The position numbers and the translations under genes were made by a program. The notes beneath the pieces are model-generated. The model ran no database searches. It was not told the DNA's origin and saw only the letters and a program-made list of their open reading frames with translations. From positions 1-7,659 of the forward strand of contig JASHRR010001118.1 of assembly GCA_030037185.1 (NCBI GenBank): a DNA stretch of 7,659 bases. The letters run 5' to 3'. Origin of the DNA: Xanthobacteraceae bacterium. Its GTDB lineage: Bacteria > Pseudomonadota > Alphaproteobacteria > Rhizobiales > Xanthobacteraceae. This document shows positions 5,744 through 7,659 of the stretch, piece by piece (the stretch's first letter is position 1; each line of letters begins with the position of its first letter).

Positions 5744-6772
5744 ATGGATCTTGAGCACGCTCTGGAGCACTGCCCTCGCGTTCGGTTGTTCGATCAACCG
5801 ACACCGATACAGCGCTTGAAGCGCGTAGAGGAGGCGCTTGGGCTGACCGCCGACGGCATTGCCCTTTATGCCAAACGCGACGACCACATGTCGTTGGGCG
5901 GGGGAGGCAACAAGCTCCGGAAGCTTGAATTCCTCCTCGGCGACGCTGTGGCCGCCGGCGCCGATACGATCATTACGGTCGGGGGCCGCCAATCAAACCA
6001 TGCCCGCCTCACAGCCGCGGCTGGCGCCCGTCTCGGACTGCGCTGCGAGCTCGTCCTCGTACGTATGGTTCCGCGAGACGACATCGATTATGTCGAAAAC
6101 GGCAACATCCTTCTCGATAGCCTCTTTGGTGCCGTCGTTCACGATCTTCCTGCCGGCGCCGATGCGCTCGCCTACGCCAACGAGCGCGCTGCGGCGTTGC
6201 AGACGCAGGGTCGCAAGGCCTATGTCGCCCCTTCGGGTGGCTCATCGCCGACCGGATGCCTAGGGTACGCGGCTTGCGCGCACGAGATTCAGTGCCAGGC
6301 GGAAGCTCTCCAGGTGGAATTCGACAATATCATCATTCCGAACGGCAGCTCGGGCACCCACGCCGGGCTGGCGGCCGGCTATGCTGCCCTCCAGCGATCT
6401 CCCGCCGTGGTGACGTCTTTCGCCGTCCTCGCCGACGCAGACGCCACGCGCTATGCGACCATCGAGAAGGCGCGCGCGACGCTGGCGTTGCTCGACGACT
6501 CGGCCTCCCTTGAAGAGACTGCGATCGATGTTCGCGGCGGCCAGCGCGGCACCGGATACGGCATCCCTACCGACGCCATGCTCGAAGCCGTGCGCCTGCT
6601 CGCTTCCGCGGAAGGGTTGCTGCTCGACCCGGTCTATTCAGGAAAGGCCTTCGCCGGCCTGGTGGCGGCGGTCCGTGCCAGGGAAATCCGGCGCGGCGTC
6701 AACCTCCTCTTCATCATGACGGGAGGCACGCCGGGATTGTTCGCATATCGCCGGGCCTTCAAGGCCGCCTAG
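5744..6772 (+). CDS. dcyD: PLP-dependent D-cysteine desulfhydrase family enzyme
   Basis: This is a 342-residue fold-type II PLP enzyme of the ACC deaminase/D-cysteine desulfhydrase family (usual length 325-345). The PLP lysine is K57 in GGGGNKLRKLEF. S84 lies in GRQSNHARL, the substrate-carboxylate loop. NGSSGTHAGLAAG (residues 200-212) is the glycine loop that holds the PLP phosphate. LDPVYSGKAFAGL (295-306) and MTGGTPGLFAY (325-335) complete the active site. Where true ACC deaminases carry Glu after the catalytic Tyr and Leu near the C-terminus, this protein has S299 (after Y298) and T326. This Ser/Thr pair is typical of D-cysteine desulfhydrases, which release sulfide, ammonia and pyruvate. 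The related L-cysteate sulfo-lyase is an alternative. I chose 5744 because GGGAG precedes it by 8 bases and homology begins there; the upstream open frame is intron debris. The protein appears cytoplasmic and intact. Confidence 0.88.
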   Translation: MDLEHALEHCPRVRLFDQPTPIQRLKRVEEALGLTADGIALYAKRDDHMSLGGGGNKLRKLEFLLGDAVAAGADTIITVGGRQSNHARLTAAAGARLGLRCELVLVRMVPRDDIDYVENGNILLDSLFGAVVHDLPAGADALAYANERAAALQTQGRKAYVAPSGGSSPTGCLGYAACAHEIQCQAEALQVEFDNIIIPNGSSGTHAGLAAGYAALQRSPAVVTSFAVLADADATRYATIEKARATLALLDDSASLEETAIDVRGGQRGTGYGIPTDAMLEAVRLLASAEGLLLDPVYSGKAFAGLVAAVRAREIRRGVNLLFIMTGGTPGLFAYRRAFKAA

Positions 6773-6852
6773 CGCATCCCGGCACCGGCCGCGCGGTTGC
6801 ACAGTTGCCTCTACAAAATCTGTGGTGTCGAGAAGATTTTGCCCTTCTGGTG

Positions 6853-6879
6853 ACAACGAGAGTTGACGTCTCTTGTTGT
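6853..6879 (+). terminator. Stem-loop downstream of the desulfhydrase gene, possible terminator
   Basis: ACAACGAGAG (6853-6862) pairs with CTCTTGTTGT (6870-6879) over ten base pairs including one G-T pair, with a 7-base loop. It lies 80 bases after the stop codon and is followed within six bases by five T residues (6885-6889). The T run is short and slightly displaced, so it could be a transcription terminator or an mRNA 3'-end stabiliser. Confidence 0.5.
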
Positions 6880-6885
6880 GCAGGT

Positions 6886-6942
6886 TTTTCGGACGCCGGC
6901 ACGATGAGACTCTCCATGGCTGAGGCGACCGGCGTCCGAAAA
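6886..6942. repeat. Perfect 14-bp inverted repeat with 29-base interior
   Basis: TTTTCGGACGCCGG at 6886-6899 is repeated in exact reverse complement at 6929-6942. The 29-base interior (6900-6928) contains GAGACTCTC and CCATGG, which could fold a little further. The arm is GC-rich and flanked by T on the left and A on the right, so the stem resembles a bidirectional terminator, but it is unusually long and wide-looped. It directly follows the smaller stem-loop at 6853-6879. It could also be a miniature element or an IS-derived end pair. Confidence 0.7.
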
Positions 6943-7302
<360 letters not shown>

Positions 7303-7339
7303 TGATCCAAGCTATCAATCGGGGCGCAGGCATCAGCCG

Positions 7340-7659
7340 CTTCTCGACGGCAATGGTGGACACTACCGCCTGGCCGAAGCCGGCTATCATTTCCGTGCCG
7401 GAACCGAAGCGGAATGCTTCGGCCGGTTCGAGGATGCGGTGCGCGACGGCCGTTGGATCATCGTGCCGCTGTGGCATCCCCAATTTCTCCACGCCCGTTA
7501 CCGCATCCGCACCCTGGAAGAACCGCTCGGCCTCTTGGGCGGCGTCGATCAGGCGACGCTGCTGGTCCGTCATGACGCGGAGGAACGGATCGGACGAGCC
7601 GCGCTCGATGAACTGGCGCGACTCCATCTCGGAAATGCGCGGGTCAGCGCGCTCGACGA
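7340..7659 (+). pseudogene. Glycine betaine/proline-type ABC transporter substrate-binding protein, C-terminal part
   Basis: The frame reads GGHYRLAEAGYHFRAG, ECFGRFEDAVRDGRWIIVPLWHPQFLHARYRI, EEPLGLLGGVDQATLLVR and ALDELARLHLGN, open to the right edge. This is the C-terminal lobe of an OpuAC-type periplasmic ligand-binding domain. The WxxVPLWHPQxLHxRYxIRxLxEPxGLLGG block is characteristic, and its tryptophans are typical of quaternary-amine binding. The N-terminal lobe and signal peptide are missing: to the left the frame runs into the IS21 remnant, so the gene was truncated by insertion or recombination. The same frame is open leftwards to 6907, with an ATG at 7010 preceded by GAGG, so a chimeric product could in principle be made, but without the export signal. 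The rest lies beyond the window. Confidence 0.7.

Noticed and set aside
5744..6772. Calling the PLP enzyme ACC deaminase (acdS)
   Set aside because: The diagnostic Glu and Leu are replaced by Ser299 and Thr326, and the overall motifs match D-cysteine desulfhydrase better.

Overview
The window looks like a piece of a rhizobial (Bradyrhizobium- or Mesorhizobium-type alphaproteobacterial) genomic or symbiosis island. It is GC-rich, it carries an extra alphaproteobacterial-style IHF alpha gene, and the rest is crowded with decayed group II introns and insertion sequences of the IS630, IS110 and IS21 families. The assignment rests on protein resemblance recalled from family knowledge, not on a database search.

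Layout. (1) 1-1174, minus strand: a large open frame that runs off the left edge, a membrane-anchored protein of unknown function. (2) About 1175-2310: no gene I can defend. (3) 2315-3584: a group II intron in two oppositely oriented halves. The 5' end, domain I and the reverse transcriptase core lie on the minus strand (3584-3053). The end of the maturase domain plus domains V and VI lie on the plus strand (2315-2687). Between them is an intact small antibiotic-biosynthesis-monooxygenase (ABM) gene on the minus strand (2688-3014). The split protein reads continuously if the segment of about 740 bp is flipped back, so an inversion with one breakpoint inside the intron is the simplest explanation. 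The ancestral order would be ABM gene (+), intron (-), ihfA (+). (4) 3729-4091: ihfA, intact. (5) 4266-5243: a scrambled IS630 transposase pseudogene, with an IS110-like piece at its downstream end and its N-terminal coding pieces shuffled in order and orientation. (6) 5460-5681: the 3' end of a second, different group II intron. (7) 5744-6772: an intact PLP-dependent enzyme of the D-cysteine desulfhydrase family, followed by two stem-loops. (8) 7010-7659: an IS21 IstA fragment joined to the C-terminal part of a glycine-betaine-type ABC transporter binding protein, which runs off the right edge.

How it fits together. Four genes look functional: the membrane protein, the ABM protein, ihfA and the desulfhydrase. 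They are separated by mobile-element debris and do not form an operon. I found no new defence or biosynthetic system. The most unusual signal is structural: at least two unrelated mobile elements have been rearranged by short internal inversions, and one of these inversions gave the ABM gene a new upstream region.
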